64,000 bases of DNA from Diphasiastrum complanatum. Taxonomy: Eukaryota > Streptophyta > Lycopodiopsida > Lycopodiales > Lycopodiaceae. Shown here in pieces: positions 31,020-41,329 of the stretch. Under the pieces are notes generated by a model. It saw only the letters and a program-made list of their open reading frames with translations, had not been told where the DNA came from and made no database searches. The position numbers and the translations under genes were made by a program. The DNA lies in NCBI GenBank assembly GCA_029204225.1, contig MU832266.1, positions 1 through 64,000 on the forward strand, read 5' to 3'. The number at the start of each line of letters is the position of its first letter. Position 1 is the stretch's first letter.

Positions 31020-31744
31020 TGCAAATTAGGTATGTGAAGATTTTAGATCCACAGATTTAGATCTATCTCCCTCACCATGTCTCTTGATAGAACCATTTGA
31101 TCTAGTCTCTTTATGAAGACATGTGACTCCACTTGCTACAAAAATGACTTTCTTAGACTCATCACAAAAGAATGTAGAAGAACCATCTCCTTCATGAATG
31201 CACCTAGCAACATCTTTTTCCATATGATCAAAGAAATCATTAGCAACAATATTTTCCAAGGAAGAACCTTCACCTCCATTGATGAAGTTAGCTCTTTCCT
31301 CACCTTTTGCATGCTTGCACTTGCCATGAAAAACCATTGAAACACCATCATTCTCCTCAAGATTAGCCAAGTTAGAAGCATATTAGATCTCGACCTAGAT
31401 CTAGCATAAGGAAGCTTGTTAGAGTTTGCATAAGATCCACCAATATTATTGATGCTAAAAGAGAACTTTGGAAAGTTGAGACCAATATCCTTTTCCATTC
31501 CATCCTTTTTGTTAGCCATAACAAAATCATCAAGCTTGAAAAGTCTACTTTGTATATTGCCCCGAGCAACCAAGATTTCTTCCTTTGTAATGAAACAAGC
31601 ATCACCACCAAACTTTATCATGTATCCTTTCTCTATCATTTGACCAACACTTAGCAAATTATGTGAAAATGAAGGAATGTAAAAAACACCATCAAGTCTT
31701 GCTTTCCTATTGTACCAAGACAAATATTGAACCAATACCTTCAA
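31020..31744 (-). pseudogene. Copia GAG-pre-integrase region
   Basis: The frame ending upstream at 31744 reads GVFYIPSFSHNLLSVGQMIE and YMIKFGGDACFITK, the conserved segment after protease (V-L-Y-V-P...NLLS), then VARGNIQSRLFKLD. A frameshift near 31380 moves the reading to a second frame with KCKHAKGEERANFI. At 30850-31020 it continues to the HKLGHLNH-like segment and CENCILVK. The part coordinates translation between protease and integrase and has no own catalytic role. Confidence 0.7.
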
Positions 31745-32297
31745 TCACACACTCACCACCATTGGCCATGTGAATTGCTTTCTTGGCTCCATCATAAGTG
31801 ACCAAAGAAGTAAAGAACTCCTTGTGACTAGTCATGTGTGAACAAGCTCCACTATCAATCCACCATGAATCTTTGTCACCTTCACTTGATATTGGACTTG
31901 AAGAACACATCAAAAGAGAATCACCACGACCTAGATCCTCATCATTAGTAGTAAAGTTGATTTGCTTGCTACCTTCATCTCTTTGCTTCTTCAAACATTC
32001 ATTTGGAAAATGCCCTTTGATTCCACAATAGAAGCATTTTAACTTTGACTTATCTTCCTTTTTGCCAAAAGAGGAAGTCTCACCTTGATCTTGCCCTTTA
32101 GACCACTTGCCTTTGCCTTTGCCCTTGAACTTGCCTTTGATGAACATAGCATCCTCTTCATATTGAGATGTCGATGTAGATCCACCTCCTCTTGATTGAA
32201 GCTTGTACTCCTCATTCACCAAGATCTCTTGCAAATCCACAATACTTGACAAAGTCTTTTGAATAGCAAAAATTTAAACAGAATTAGCATGATCATT
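31707..32297 (-). pseudogene. Copia gag C-terminus, CCHC knuckle and protease, copy 1
   Basis: In minus-strand order: a basic Lys/Gly stretch (KGKFKGKGKGKWSKGQ), the zinc knuckle KCFYCGIKGHFPNEC (CX2CX4HX4C complete), a linker, and the aspartic protease active site WWIDSGACSHMT. These package element RNA and process the polyprotein. The start of the gag is cut; the protease flap region continues to GGECVIEGIGSI. This copy has a complete knuckle, unlike copy 2. Confidence 0.8.
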
Positions 32298-32495
32298 CAA
32301 CAAGCCATTAAGTATAACTTGAACAAGTTCTACCTCCTTAATGCTTTCATCAATACATGCTAACTCATCATTGAATGCTTTAACCCTCAAAACAAAAGCA
32401 TGAGTACTCTCTTCCTTCTTTTGCAAACTTTGAAAGATTTTTCTTGGCCATGTGAATTGCTTTCTTGGCTCCATCATAAGTGACCAAAGAAGCAA
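32274..32495 (-). pseudogene. Copia gag fragment between the duplicated blocks
   Basis: The middle of this frame gives EESTHAFVLRVKAFNDELAC and IDESIKEVELVQVILNGLLN, the gag helix block also found in 11862-12451. It occupies the 146 bp between the two 536-bp copies and belongs in gag just upstream of copy 1. Confidence 0.7.
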
Positions 32496-32979
32496 AGAAC
32501 TCCTTGTGACTAGTCATGTGTGAACAAGCTCCACTATCAATCCACCATGAATCTTTGTCACCTTCACTTGATATTGGACTTGAAGAACACATCAAAAGAG
32601 AATCACCACTACCTAGATCCTCATCATTAGCAGTAAAGTTGATTTGCTTGCTACCTTCATCTCTTTGCTTCTTCAAAAATTCATTCGCAAAATGCCCTTT
32701 GATTCCACAATAGAAGCATTTTAACTTTGACTTATCTTCCTTTTTGCCAAAAGAGGAAGTCTCACCTTGATCTTGCCCTTTAGACCACTTGCCTTTGCCT
32801 TTGCCCTTGAACTTGCCTTTGATGAACATAGCATCCTCTTAATATTGAGATGTCGATGTAGATCCACCTCCTCTTGATTGAAGCCTGTACTCCTCATTCA
32901 CCAAGATCTCTTGAAAATCCACACCACTTGGCAAAGTCTTTTGAATAGCAAAAATTTAAACAGAATTAGCATGATCATT
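32444..32979 (-). pseudogene. Copia CCHC knuckle and protease, duplicate copy 2
   Basis: A gap-free second copy of 31762-32297, offset 682 bp. The knuckle reads KCFYCGIKGHFANEF: the last Cys is Phe, so zinc binding would fail. The protease motif WWIDSGACSHMT is kept. Its frame passes directly into the gag fragment 32274-32443, showing that the join is not in normal element order. Confidence 0.8.
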
Positions 32980-33166
32980 TGTTTTGATTGTTTTGAGGTT
33001 CTATCAATGTGTACTTGATTTTCAGGTTGGAGTCCGTACTCAGACAGTGTTACGTGTGAAACCATAAAGTACACTTACCTTCAATTAACGGTTGTGAATG
33101 ATTGCACTAAAAACTAGTTGCATCTAAGAGATTTAGGAAGACCAATGACTATTTCCCTTTTCACCA

Positions 33167-33884
33167 TCATTTCCAAAGCCTTGATATGCCAAACTCTTGA
33201 CTTGTCAATTTCTCCCTTGCCACAAATCCATCTTGGTTAGTAACAACACAAGCATCAAGTTTGAACAATCCGCCTTGCCTTTTCCCTCTTGCAATCAAGA
33301 AACCTTTCTGTTTTATCAACCAACAAACATTTCCAACAAATTCCACCTCTAGGCCATTGTCAAAAGCATGTGCATAGCAAAGACATCCGAACACTCGTAG
33401 ATGTTTCAAACTTGGTTTGTAGTTGTAGTAGGCTTTAAATGATGTTTTAGAGTCGACTACCTTTGTGCCGGAATAGTTCTATAGATAACAGGCAGTAGAG
33501 ATTGCTTCAGCCCGAAATTTCTTGGGTAATTGAGCATTGGACATCATGGATTGTGTGGCTTCCAGCAATGTTCGATTCTTTCACTCAGTTACGCCATTCT
33601 GTTGTGGAGTGTAGCTGATTGTACACTGATGGTGCATGCCACATAATGATAGATAGTCCGCCATTTCATCTGACAAGTATTCTCCTCCTGAATCAGACTT
33701 CAGGGTCCTAATTCTTTGACCAGTTTGGTTCTCAGTGAATCGCTTGAACTCTTTGAAGCAATTGAATGCTTCTGACTTGTTCTTTATGAACATGATTCTG
33801 GTGAATCGGAAGAAGTCATCAATAAATGTGATGAAATATAGAGCTTGACCCAGAGAGAGCACGCTCATAGGACCACATAAGTCA
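33167..33884 (-). pseudogene. Copia integrase and chimeric junction
   Basis: The frame reads SLGQALYFITFIDDFFRFTR (first catalytic Asp), TLKSDSGGEYLSDEM (second Asp) and SYTPQQNGVTE (catalytic Glu), after which a stop interrupts. It resumes with LKHLRVFGCLCYAHAF, the integrase C-terminal segment. Near 33330 the frame changes without a stop into KGFLIARGKRQGGLFKLDAC, which is GAG-pre-integrase sequence of another copia. So this is a recombined join. Confidence 0.75.
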
Positions 33885-34316
33885 CTATGAATTAGTCACA
33901 TAATGGACTTTGCTCTTTTGGCTTGGAAATTTTGTTCTAGGTTGTTTCTCTAGTAAATAATTTTCAAAGATAGTCTGATTAGTTGTGGAAACAACATTAA
34001 TATTCATGTCCTTGACCACACTGTTATGATGCATGTACAAGATTGACCTCATGTTCAAATGACCTAGTCTTTGATGCAAAACATGAGCATCATAGTTACT
34101 CATAGAAAGTGTATAATCATGGCTATGAATATACAAAATTCCTTCTTTGTGTGCAGAGAGAAATTCATTAGAATTCCCATCAATAATAGTACATTGACTA
34201 ACAGTGAACAAACCTCTATAGCCTTGATCAGTAATCTTGCTTATAGACAATAGATTCTTTGTTAATTTGGGCACGTAAAGTACACCATCTAACTGTCTAG
34301 TGATGCCATCAGGGAA
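33885..34316 (-). pseudogene. Copia GAG-pre-integrase
   Basis: The frame reads LTKNLLSISKITDQG, then YDAHVLHQRLGHLNMRSILYM with the HxRLGH motif of the pre-integrase zinc head, and a final NYLLEKQPRTKFPSQKSK in place of the CxxC-containing C..GK..R.PF segment. The Cys pair has been lost. Confidence 0.7.
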
Positions 34317-34562
34317 CTACAGTCGAATGGATCCTTGGCCTTTGACCTTGTGTGAGCTCGAGTCTCCAAAAAAGATGTACTTTGAGTCCGTTGCTGTGAG
34401 AGTAGAAAACAGGTTCTTACATGGCGTCATGTGTCGTGAAGCATCTGAATCAAGATACCATTGACATGCATCTCTACTTGGTTGATCTTGTACCGTCAAT
34501 GTCTTCTCATCCTCTTGGAAATTTCTGACAAAGTTAGAGGCTCCTTCTTGGTGCTGCTGCAT
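34317..34562 (-). pseudogene. Copia aspartic protease, active-site mutant
   Basis: WYLDSDASRHMT stands where the family has W-x-x-D-S-G-A-S/C-x-H-M. Gly of the DSG triad is Asp, which should abolish activity. The following segment FFGDSSSHKVKGQGSI is the normal flap region. The knuckle further upstream (34563-34640) reads FCIYYQRSNHNIKDC, where the second Cys is Tyr. Confidence 0.75.
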
Positions 34563-35370
34563 CTTCTTCCTCGCTTTGTTGTATTTGAGGATGCGACAAT
34601 CCTTTATGTTGTGATTAGATCTTTGGTAGTATATGCAAAAGAGTTTAGTCTTGGATGTTTGTTGTTGTCTGTGTTGTTGTTGTTGTTGTTGTGTTGTCTA
34701 GCTACTCTGCCTTCGTCTTCTTGTTGTTGAAGTTCTTCTTCTTGGACTATTGCTTATTAGAGTACATTGCCATTGACTTCATACTTGTTGTAGATAAGCT
34801 TTTTCTACTGACTTCTTGATGTACTAGACTTGTTGTCAGCTTCTGGAGTGATAGCGTAGGGGTATTGCTTAAAAGCAATACTAGATTGTTGTAGGAGGAT
34901 GGAAGACTGGCGAGAAGAGACATCGTTGAGTCATCTTATGAAATAGGGGAACCTATGATAGCAAGTTAATTCAGCAACTATTTGAACTCGTTTAGATGAT
35001 CACTGATTGAGGTGCCTTCGCTCATTTTGAGTGTAAGGACCTTTTTTCTCAAGAAGAGATGAGTCGATACATCTGAGGTCTCGTACATACTTGTTAGGAT
35101 ATCTCGCGCCTCTTTGGAGGTGGTATTGTTTGATACATGAGCAATCTGAGTGTCCCTTCAGATTTAAGGATACAATGGCACATGCTTTGCCATCCTTTGC
35201 TTCCCATGCTGGGAGCATTTCAGGTTTTACTGGCCTAGCTATCAAACCATTTGCGTATCCACATAGCTCCTTCTCGATTAAGATTATCCTCAATCTTGAA
35301 TTTTCACATGTGGAAATCATCTCCGTTGAATTTTGATCAAATGGATCTCTGAGGTTGAACTTCCATTGTT
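34563..35370 (-). pseudogene. Copia gag remnant
   Basis: The plausible start reads FDQNSTEMIST, followed by ANGLIARPVKPEMLPAWEAK and DGKACAIVSLNLKGHSD, IKQYHL and a shifted frame with SMYETSDVSTHLFLRKKVL, MSEGTSISDHLNEFK and SLPSSYNNLVLLL. These are the UBN2 gag helices of a copia of a different lineage from 11862-12451. Frameshifts and stops make it inactive. Confidence 0.65.
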
Positions 35371-35820
35371 ATTGAGAAACAGAGATTGCACACAAACAAA
35401 ATTAAACTAGCTTTGAAAGACAAGAACGTCTAAAGCAATATATGGTTTGAAATGTGAAATCCGTGGCCAAGTCTAATTATGGAAATCTTGGCACACAACA
35501 AGCTACCAATGAAGTAATATAGAAATGTTGATATAATGAAACAAAAAAGAGATAGTCTCAAATTCCATAACAACAAATGCATCACTGGAAGTATCTAAGC
35601 TAACCCTGATTGAAAGTTCTGATGATGGTTAACTTCCCCTTCCTGTCACATGGAGGTCCATCCCCAAAGGAGTGTTACCTCTCATTTAGTTCAATTAGCA
35701 AGGTTCAGCGGATCCTATTAGTCTAATCCACACTAGTCCCACCTTAATTACACTAAAAATCATGAAGCAAACCATCTCACCATAATATTTAAGAGTGCCA
35801 TCACTAACATCATTAGTGAT
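35371..35820. other. No gene seen
   Basis: Expected to hold the leader of the copia on the minus strand, but I find neither a TGGTATCAGAG-type primer site nor paired LTR ends. Confidence 0.4.
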
Positions 35821-36065
35821 AATGCCTTGATTACCACAACCATTTTCTCTTTGTCTACTCATTTGATGAGAAAAAATATATATGAATGGAGTGAAGCTCA
35901 ATATAGCTTTGAAAGATTGAAGGAAGCTTTAATCAAAACTCGATTAGTAATTGTGCATGCTAATGGGAGGGAAACGAATGTCACATTAAATGCCAATTAT
36001 GAATACATAGTGGCTATCCTAATAAAGTTTGGTAACACTCATTCCTTTGAAGTTGGAAGATATCC
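35821..36065 (+). pseudogene. gypsy RT/RNase H connection fragment
   Basis: The plus-strand frame reads NIYEWSEAQYSFERLKEALI, then LVIVHANGRETNVTLNANYE and YIVAILIK. This parallels the gypsy connection W-x-x-x-x-x-x-F-x-x-L-K-x-x-L and the RNase H start F-x-V-x-x-D-A-S, but the first RNase H Asp is Asn (LNANYE). It is a short orphan fragment. Confidence 0.5.
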
Positions 36066-36090
36066 ATTTTGTGAGAATTTGAAGAATTGA

Positions 36091-36541
36091 ATTGTTTGTA
36101 AATCTTTGCTAGCTTTCAATTCTAAATTTTTGACAAAAGACGACAAGACACAACACAACAAAACATGAAATCAGTCGTGCTCCTCAACTGACCAAGAAGA
36201 TCAACCAAGTAACATGGGGTACAAATATTTGATCAGATATCATGACACAGCAAGAGTATTCTAGATCGTGGCTAATTTGCCACTCTTGTAATTTATGATT
36301 AGCTATAGATGTTTGATCACTCTAATCTAGGAGTTACATTGCAGATTCTAGTGGATGTTTGGCTCAAGGGAGCGTGATGGAATTGTTCCACACATTCTCC
36401 ATTTGATGACATCAGGTTTGTGCACTAATTGCTAGTATAAAATGCCACATCAGTATAGTTAGGAGTATAATGTACTTTCAATGTGATGTACTTGGTTAAG
36501 CATGAAGTAACACCTCTAACAAAGCTATCATTGAGGGAGAG
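36091..36541. other. No gene; ends in a copia polypurine tract
   Basis: Nothing coding is recognised. The last bases, ATTGAGGGAGAG before 36542, form a polypurine tract identical to the one before the LTR at 54459, indicating the 3' end of a copia element on the plus strand. Confidence 0.5.
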
Positions 36542-36736
36542 TGTTAGAATTACTGTTAATGGGCAATGCTACTTTGTTGGTTATCTATAGACATACTTGA
36601 AATGTATTAATAAATGTGGTAAAGGCCCAATGTGCCTAAAGTCATGTTTGATATATTCTGGGCTAGGCGGTTGGGGGTGGGATCCCAACACGCGGCCCGC
36701 ATGCGTGCATGTGGCCAGTGGGCCAAGTTTTGTACA
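36542..36736 (+). repeat. Copia LTR, 195 bp
   Basis: Starts TGTTAGAATTACTG and ends GTTTTGTACA. It is preceded by a polypurine tract and followed three bases later by a primer binding site, so it serves as 3' LTR of one unit and 5' LTR of another. Confidence 0.65.
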
Positions 36737-36739
36737 TGA

Positions 36740-36752
36740 TGGTATCAGAGCC
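36740..36752 (+). promoter_or_regulatory. Copia primer binding site (initiator tRNA-Met)
   Basis: TGGTATCAGAGCC, the standard plant copia primer site. Confidence 0.85.
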
Positions 36753-37075
36753 CAGTGGGGGGTTCCTTTGCCTGTGCTTGCTTGAGTGGTGGTGTTGCGG
36801 AATGTTTAGTTGCAAGCCACGCACATGAAAGTGCCGTGGGCTTGAGCGCCCAGTGAAGGCCTTGAGAATTCTCAATGTCCTATAAGTAACTGCTTGCCTT
36901 GAAACTATCCCATATATTAGTTGGGGCTTCTCTATATCCTCTATCCCTTGGTACCAGCCCTTTTGGGGATTAGACGGATGGCGGATGGCTAGGCGACTGG
37001 GGTTGGGATCCCAGTACACGGCTCGCATGGGTACGTGTGTGTGCGTGGCCTTGAGGCCCAAATTCTATACAAATT
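36753..37075 (+). repeat. Copia leader and truncated second LTR-like copy
   Basis: The segment 36984-37070 (GGCTAGGCG, GGGATCCCA, CGCATG) repeats the LTR part 36660-36736 with about 75-80% similarity by eye. It ends in integrase sequence, so leader, gag and protease were deleted at about 37075. Confidence 0.55.
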
Positions 37076-37762
37076 GGGCAAAGAGATACACTGACAACAA
37101 AGTGAAGCAGATCAGGACATATCGAGGTGGCGAATACATCTCGAATTGCTTCACTGACTTCTGTAATGATCGTGGTATCATTCACAGAAGGACTGCATCT
37201 TATACACTACAACACAACGGTGTTACAGAAAGAAAGAATAGGACCCTAATGGAAGCTGCCAGATGCATGATGGCCTACTCAAAAGCTCCAAGAGTATTGT
37301 GGGCTGAAGTAGTAGCTACAACTGCTTATATTTAGAACATGACAAGAAAGTCTGGTGTCCCTCTTTCATATGACACCACACGAATTATGGTGGGGTAGAA
37401 AACCCAATCTGGCTCACATCAAAAGCTTTGGTTGTGCAGCTTATGCACATATCCCTGATAAGCTTCGAAAGAAGCTTGATGAGAAGGCTGAACAAGGATA
37501 TCTTGTAGGATATGACAATAATTTGTCATACTACAGAGTCTACATGCCAGAAACGAACACTATGAAGACAGTCAGGGATGTCAGATTTGATGAGAGCAGA
37601 ATGATGGCCAACGATGATCCTACCAGCTATGAAGTTCTTGAAAGACAGTACTATGATCTGCCACTTGTGATAGAGGGAGCAGAAGACGAACACGAAAACA
37701 AAGATTTTCGAGTCGCTTCGCATTCGAGTGACGAATCAGAAGACGAAAGATTTGAGAGATAG
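37076..37762 (+). pseudogene. Copia integrase core and C-terminus
   Basis: Starts inside integrase: VKQIRTYRGGEYISNCF (second catalytic Asp, here RTYRGGEY, so the Asp is Tyr/Arg), SYTLQHNGVTERKNRTLMEA (catalytic Glu kept), a TAG at about 37335 with a frameshift, then the C-terminal region PHELWWGRKPNLAHIKSFGC, QGYLVGYD and RDVRFDESRM. The zinc head and first Asp are missing. The linker ends in an acidic tail with DESEDERFE. Confidence 0.8.
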
Positions 37763-38400
37763 CCTTTTGTTACAGTACCTGTAAACCAAGATGGTTCCAG
37801 ACCTAGCAACGTAGATAAAGGCAAAGACATTGCAGCTACAGGAGGATATCCTAGAAGGTCGACAAGACAACAAAGAGCACCAGCAAGATATGTGCCAGGC
37901 AGCTCTGCTTCTACATCAACATCATTGTGGCTGTGTATGTGGATGACACTTTGATACTCTGCAAGAGTGAGAAGCTGATTGCTGAAGTGAAGAATGACAT
38001 CTCGAAACATTTCGAGATTGTAGATATGGGAGAAGCCAGGTGTTATCTTGGCTTGTAGATTGACAAGGACTATGAGGGAGGTAAGTTGTACCTTCATCAG
38101 TCCAGATACACCCAAAAAATCCTAGAGGATTTCGGAATGCTGAATTGCAAAGGAGCAAATACTCTAATGCTTGTAGAAACAGTACTGACGAATGAAAATT
38201 GTTCGAGAACTGAAGAAGAGAGAGCATTGATGTAGTTCACACCTTACGAGAAACCGATAGGATCGTTGATGTACCTTGCAGATAACACACGTCCTGACAT
38301 TGCTTATGCAGTGTTCAGGATGAGCCAATTCTGCATGAATCCAGGCTCGACACATTGGAAGATTGCAAAACGAATTTTGCAATATCTTTAATTAACAAAG
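37763..38400 (+). pseudogene. Copia RT, 5' two thirds deleted
   Basis: After a basic linker (RRSTRQQRAPARYVPG) the sequence jumps at about 37922 to the catalytic block VAVYVDDTLILC, then FEIVDMGEARCYLGL, GKLYLHQSRYTQKILEDFGM and GSLMYLADNTRPDIAYAV, THWKIAKRILQYL. The RT fingers and most of the palm are absent. Three stops are visible (after YLGL, after RALM, after LQYL). Confidence 0.8.
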
Positions 38401-38960
38401 GATTATGGTTTGTGTTATTGTTGTGATGTAGGGTTTCAGATGCTTTCCTACAATGATGCTAGTTGGACATCTCTAAAGGACAACTGTAAAAGTGTCTCAG
38501 GAGGATGCATCATCATGTCAGGAGCAGCAATTCTCTGGGTCAGCAAGAAGCAGACCATTGTAGCTCAATCATTTGCGAAGCAGAGTACGTTGCAGCAACA
38601 AAGATGGCCAACGAGATAATTTGGATCAAACAGTTCCTTGACAAACTGGACGAAACGAGGAACGAACCTCTGGTTCTGCAGATGGACAACACATCTGCAA
38701 TACATCTGATGAAAGACCCTGTGTTTCACTCAAGGACGAAATACATTGTGATCAAGTACCACTTGATCAGGGATCTGATTGGGAAGAAGATGCTACACAC
38801 CACCTTCATTGGAACGAAAGACATGGTTGCTAACATTTTCACAAAGGCCTTAGACAAAGGTCTATTCGAGAGACAGAGGAGCAGTCTTGGAGTCATCAAG
38901 CTATCATGCTTTGAGAGGGAGCTGAAGAAACGAAATGTTTCTAATGCTACTACTGCTATA
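38401..38960 (+). pseudogene. Copia RNase H
   Basis: SYNDASWTSLKDNCKSVSGG holds the first catalytic Asp; one frameshift at about 38575 separates VAQSFAKQ from EAEYVAATKMANEIIWIKQF with the Glu; then MDNTSAIHLMKDPVFHSRTK and KDMVANIFTKALDKGLFERQ (normally ADIFTK). It forms the 3' end of the plus-strand copia. Confidence 0.85.
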
Positions 38961-38969
38961 ATCAATTTT

Positions 38970-39240
38970 AGAGCTCACCTAAGTTTCGTTTCGTTTCGTC
39001 TCGTCTCTTCTCGTCACAGAGCTTGTTTGGTCTTTTCGGGAATGTTTGTGCTTCGTTTCATTTCGTGTCGTTTCGCGATCTCTATGCTTTCAGCATGAAT
39101 CAATGTCAGAGCTCGTTTAAGTTTCGTTTCGCTTCGCTTCGCTTCACTTCGCTTCGCATTTGTCTAGATTTCGTCTCGTTTCGTTTCGTTGTGTTTCAGA
39201 GCTTGATTGATCCAATACGAAATATTCTTGAACAGAAATA
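38970..39240. repeat. TTTCG / CTTCG pentanucleotide-rich block
   Basis: Repeats of TTTCG, CTTCG and TCTCG with clusters at 38982-39012, 39058-39075 and 39121-39190, in the place where the copia 3' LTR should be. Confidence 0.75.
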
Positions 39241-39260
39241 ATTTGAGTTTCGCGAAAAGT

Positions 39261-41050
39261 TTTGCGAATCGTTCAAGATTTAATTTTATCAGTTTGTCAC
39301 CAGAGTTCTAGCTGGAATTTGCATTTTCTGAGTGCATTTTTTGCATTAGAATTTACTAAACTATACCCATGTAGAACATCTACTTTTATGGTGAACTTTT
39401 ATGAATAATCAATAAAGTTGCACCGCACATCTGATAGAGAGAGTGGATTTGATAGTCAAAACCTACTACTTATTTGTTAGAAGTTTTTACTAGTAATAAT
39501 TTTTTTGATGGGCCACAAAAGTCATGTAAATATATGATACCACACCTTATAAATTAACTTCACAAACTTATAATGGCCACTTGAAAATTGACTCTGTAAA
39601 GAACCATCAATTATTAGGATTCTTGTCGATATCCATAACATGGTGGTAAATCTAAAAAAGAAGTTCTCATACACCTTGGCTCGACGATTATATTTGGCAT
39701 TTATCAAACTTGTTAGGTGTTACAAATACAATAAATCTACACAACAATGATATAGACCATCCATACCACTTGCCTTGAATAATATATTCACATGTCATTA
39801 TGAGAAGCAATGGTGTGTCTCTCAAAACACAATGAGTCACTTGACATTCCCTAATGGAAGATACCCATGAGTAACATACTTAAAGCTAAAAGTGCAAATT
39901 CTTTATTGTAACACATAAAAATAGACCTTGAATTACAAAAAGCCTTGATGAATATCCATCACATAAGTAAAGAACACATCCCTTTTGAAGAGTATCCAAA
40001 TGAGAATGATGATAAATTCTTGGAATAAACTATATGATTTTGGTGAAGCTAGAATTTAAAGAAAGTATTAATTTATTACAAGAATTGCATCTATGTTAAA
40101 GCATGGATACTTGAATTTCATCATTGTGATCTCATTAAGAATGTCATGTTAATGACCTCAAGAATCTTTCATTTTCATTGTTTGTCAATGTGGCACATGG
40201 AATTAATGTATAAAAAACTATAGTTTTCTCTTTAATACCACAAAAGCTTGCCACCAAACTTTTTGAATTGATAATAGGCTAATTTTTTTTCTTGAAATAG
40301 TCCTCCCATTGTGGAGGTTGAGCTATTTTTCCTTTTCCCCACCCTTCAACTTTCATTCAATCCACAAAAAAAAAGAAGCCTTCACATTCTTATGAACATT
40401 TGATTAAAAAAGCAAGATACTTTTCATTTTCACACCATTGATTATTAACAAAATTGGCGAATTAAATTTGAAATCAGCCAATTCATCGTTGGAATTAACA
40501 TTCATCTTGCACTTAGATCTCATGAAAATTTGAAAAAGAAAAGCAAAATCTTTTTCAATTTTACAAGATAGATCTACAAAATTGGTTGATTAATTCTAAA
40601 ATCAACGCCTCATTGTTGAAATTTGCCAATGTTCACAAATTTGGTTGATTAGACTTGAAATCAAGGAGATGTTGGACTATGCCTGTATTTTTTGGCAAAT
40701 GTGGCTAATGAAATTCAGTTTCAAACAATAGGCCATTGAATTTTATTGATTTGTTGAGAGCACTAGGTGAAACTAGTAAATTTTCATGGGAAAAAGCTTG
40801 AAAAAATCTACAAACACATCAAATCCAAGGACTATTCACCAACACTAAAAGTGGAGAGGGACCTAGTCCTCATACTTTCTCACCAATCAAATCAATCATA
40901 ATGTATTCCAAAAATAAAACTCACATCTCACATACATACATGCATAGCTTAGTTTTTCTTTTCTCTTTTCTCTTTTCTTCTATCTTCACAACAAGTATAG
41001 ATTTTTTCTCTCTCCAAAGACAAGAGTATTAATTTTCAGCACATATGATG
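39261..41050. other. Upstream region of the SPL gene, no other gene
   Basis: AT-rich DNA without coding frames. 40440-40720 holds a degenerate tandem repeat around AAAATTGG-TGATTAA and AAATCA-CC words with spacing of about 110-120 bp. It is the probable distal promoter of the SPL gene. Confidence 0.5.
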
Positions 41051-41203
41051 GCTACGCACTATCTTCTATGCACGTGGTGGCATATGAAGCTCCAGCAGAT
41101 GAAAATGAAGATAAAAAAACAGGAGGAGAAGAAGAGGCAAAAACTACCCATCTGCCAATAGTATTCAGACTGACAAATCTTCATCTTCTATTTCTTTTCT
41201 TTC

Positions 41204-41242
<39 letters not shown>

Positions 41243-41300
41243 ATCATCATCCTTTTCTTTCTTCTTTCCTTGCTTCCTTGATTCTCTCTCTCTCCCTCCT

Positions 41301-41308
41301 TATATAAG
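41301..41308 (+). promoter_or_regulatory. TATA box of the SPL gene
   Basis: TATATAAG preceded by a CT-rich block (41213-41240 is a CT microsatellite). Transcription would start at about 41330-41340, giving a leader of about 1.28 kb before splicing. Confidence 0.5.
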
Positions 41309-41329
41309 CAAGGCGTAAGTTATCTCTGT

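Larger units (their letters stand above)
30641..32979 (-). mobile_element. Ty1/copia gag-protease-integrase remnant with internal duplication
   Basis: Minus-strand order is gag C-terminus, CCHC knuckle, protease, GAG-pre-integrase and the start of integrase (SDLCGAMDNLPLGRAKYFLTFIDDF at 30640-30740). A 536-bp part carrying gag C-terminus, knuckle and protease is present twice (31762-32297 and 32444-32979). No LTR is recognised. The gag resembles that of 8861-14283 and 63045-63850. Confidence 0.8.
33120..35370 (-). mobile_element. Second Ty1/copia gag-protease-integrase remnant
   Basis: Minus-strand order is gag (34563-35370), protease (34317-34562), GAG-pre-integrase (33885-34316), integrase (33340-33884), then a jump to another GAG-pre-integrase piece (33167-33330). 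RT and RNase H are absent. No primer site or LTR could be set at either end. Confidence 0.75.
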
